Source: Actinomycetota bacterium
GTDB taxonomy: Bacteria > Actinomycetota > Acidimicrobiia > Acidimicrobiales > MedAcidi-G1
Direction of reading: 5' to 3'
DNA length: 33,167 nucleotides
Assembly (NCBI GenBank): GCA_014381945.1
Contig: JACNKQ010000050.1
Coordinates: forward strand, 1-33,167
The notes under the pieces are model-generated. The model was not told the DNA's origin, made no database searches, and saw nothing but the letters and a program-made list of their open reading frames with translations. The translations under genes were made by a program, and so were the position numbers. Positions 32,072 through 33,167 of the stretch are shown here, in pieces (position 1 is the stretch's first letter; each line of letters starts with the position of its first letter).

Positions 32072-32491
32072 ATGAACCGCCCCGATGCCGAACCCGAAAC
32101 CACGCCTGAGACCGACGAACAACTGCGAGAACGCCTCTCCCCGATGCAGTTCCACTGCACCCAGGAGGCCGGCACCGAGCAGGCCTTCACGGGCGAGTAC
32201 TGGGACGAAAAGACCGCCGGCACCTACCGCTGCGTGGTGTGCGGCGAAGCGCTGTTCGACAGCGACACCAAGTTCGACTCGGGCTCCGGTTGGCCCAGCT
32301 TCTGGGAGCCGGTCGCCGACGGGCTCGTCGACAACCACCGGGACACGAGCCGGGGCATGGTCCGCACCGAGGTCACCTGCGCTTCGTGCGGTGCCCACCT
32401 GGGCCACGTGTTCCCGGACGGCCCCCAGCCGACCGGCGATCGCTTCTGCATGAACTCGGCGTGCCTCACCCTCGACCCGCGCGACTCCTGA
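32072..32491 (+). CDS. msrB: Peptide-methionine (R)-S-oxide reductase
   Basis: A 139-residue SelR-fold enzyme that repairs methionine-R-sulfoxide in proteins. Two CxxC pairs bind zinc (CVVCGEALF and [12 protein letters not shown]), GWPSFWEP is the substrate pocket block, and the catalytic Cys is in RFCMNSACL. The start at 32072 is used because it matches the -10 spacing and the family's length; the frame is open upstream across the recA promoter. It converges with thpR, and the stop codons abut as TGATCA with no bases between. Confidence 0.95.
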   Translation: MNRPDAEPETTPETDEQLRERLSPMQFHCTQEAGTEQAFTGEYWDEKTAGTYRCVVCGEALFDSDTKFDSGSGWPSFWEPVADGLVDNHRDTSRGMVRTEVTCASCGAHLGHVFPDGPQPTGDRFCMNSACLTLDPRDS

Positions 32492-32785
32492 TCACCCGAG
32501 CCTGAACCTCTCCAACGTCTCGTAGACGGCGCCCTCCGGCAGGGTGCGGCTGCGCACCAGGCACACCTCGCCCACCTCGAAGCTCCCGGCGACCGGCGTG
32601 CCGGCAGTCCCCGGCGGCACCGGCCCCTTCGACCTCGCCAGCGTGAGATGCCCGGTGAACGCCCGGTCCCCGGGGGGCTCCCCCACCTCGTCCGTCGCAT
32701 CGACCACCGTCGCCGCCAGTCTGTCCAGCCCGGCCACCGGCACCATCACGATCCGGTTCCCCAGCAGCCGGGTCGCCGGTCCCGC
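32492..32785 (-). pseudogene. thpR: 5'-truncated RNA 2',3'-cyclic phosphodiesterase (2'-5' RNA ligase family, ThpR)
   Basis: The last 97 or so residues are the C-terminal half of a ThpR-like 2H phosphoesterase: GPATRLLGNRIVMVPVAGLD, then the second HxTx motif in GHLTLARSKG, and the end VCLVRSRTLPEGAVYETLERF. The N-terminal half with the first HxTx motif is absent. Upstream of base 32785 the same frame gives sequence unlike the family (KSSVLGRKAE and onward) and the other strand encodes an LLM oxidoreductase. Without the first motif it cannot be active. It is either a real truncation or an assembly artefact; the break is at a hairpin. Confidence 0.75.
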
Positions 32786-32804
32786 CTCGGCCTTGCGGCC
32801 GAGG
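32785..32804. repeat. Perfect 8-bp hairpin at the thpR/LLM junction
   Basis: CCTCGGCC-TTGC-GGCCGAGG lies exactly between the last recognisable thpR codon and the first recognisable LLM codon. Such fold-back sequences are typical points of template switching, in cells or during amplification. Confidence 0.7.
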
Positions 32805-33167
32805 ACCGAGGATTTGAGTCGCTCTTCTTCCCGGAGCACACCCACATCCCGACGAGTCGGGAGTCGCCCTACCCCGGCGGTGGCGATCTGCCGATGGAAT
32901 ATTCGCACACGCTGGACCCGTTCGTCGCGTTTGGCGCGATTGCCGCGACCACCGAGAAGATCAAGCTGGCGACGGGCATCGCGCTGATTGTGGAGCGTGA
33001 CCCGATCATGCTGGCGAAAGAGGTGGCGACGTTGGACCAGCTCTCGAATGGCCGGGTAATGCTGGGCATCGGTGGCGGGGGGAACCGCGAGGAGATGCGG
33101 AACCACGGCACGGAGCCGTCGAGTCGCTGGCTTCTGGGGCTCGAACGCGTCGAGGCGAAGCAGGCGG
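32795..33167 (+). CDS. LLM-class F420-dependent oxidoreductase, partial at both ends
   Basis: The open frame (phase of base 32795) runs to the window end and so lacks its stop. It reads AAEDRGFESLFFPEHTHIP, then GGGDLPMEYSHTLDPFVAFGAIAA, KIKLATGIALIVERDP and LGIGGGGNREEMRNHG. This matches the N-terminal third of luciferase-like monooxygenases of the F420-dependent actinobacterial type (TIGR03619-like). About 20 residues expected before AAEDRGF are missing and are replaced by antisense thpR. Alanine is mostly GCG here, while the rest of the window prefers GCC, so this piece may come from another genome or region. The first in-frame ATG (MEYSHT) is inside the domain. Confidence 0.8.

Overview
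The window comes from a high-GC actinobacterium, most likely a marine or aquatic member of the Acidimicrobiia. The grounds are GC-rich third codon positions with frequent GTG starts, actinobacterial LexA boxes (GAAC-N4-GTTC), the gene order recA-miaB-miaA-dapF-hflX-lexA-LysM-nrdJ, a SAM-I/IV-type riboswitch before metX, and several genes whose -10 box sits 6-7 nt before the start codon (leaderless transcripts). The taxonomic label is an inference from gene content, not from a marker search.

Layout. (1) 1-1229: the end of an integrated element. A tyrosine recombinase gene, cut by the window start, runs into the 3' part of tRNA-Gly(GCC). (2) 1313-3082: an uncharacterised, possibly ferritin-like protein and two small hypothetical genes. 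(3) 3144-5818: a metX-metZ methionine operon behind a SAM riboswitch. (4) 5816-12193, all minus strand: acyl-CoA dehydrogenase (DmdC-like), lgt, a class III cyclase, an alkyltransferase-like protein, a DEAD-box helicase with a structured leader, and an orphan N6-adenine methylase. (5) 12246-17004, plus strand: an uncharacterised operon that begins with a leaderless 13-codon mini-ORF and continues with a 572-residue protein of unknown family, an M19 'dipeptidase' lacking half of its metal ligands, a DUF3726-like protein, an Ldh-family oxidoreductase and an NTF2-like protein. (6) 17022-21405: tdk and class II ribonucleotide reductase nrdJ (minus), and a divergent RibD-like reductase. (7) 21417-22782: an SOS pair, a LysM membrane protein with a 15-bp minisatellite and lexA, sharing three LexA boxes exactly 30 bp apart. 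(8) 22819-32041, minus strand: recA, miaB, miaA, dapF, hflX, dapC, dapD, dapE, mostly overlapping or closely spaced, with a LexA box in the recA promoter. (9) 32072-33167: msrB, then a 5'-truncated thpR abutting an N-terminally truncated LLM-class oxidoreductase at a perfect hairpin, which is either a rearrangement or an assembly chimera.

How the genes work together. recA, lexA and the LysM gene form the SOS circuit (sensor, repressor, probable division inhibitor); nrdJ and tdk supply dNTPs next door. dapC, dapD, dapE and dapF are four steps of the succinylase route to meso-diaminopimelate and lysine. metX and metZ carry homoserine towards homocysteine under SAM feedback. The 12-17 kb operon is the best candidate for an undescribed pathway. 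There is no CRISPR array, rRNA gene or insertion sequence in the window, and no stretch longer than about 240 bases lacks a gene.
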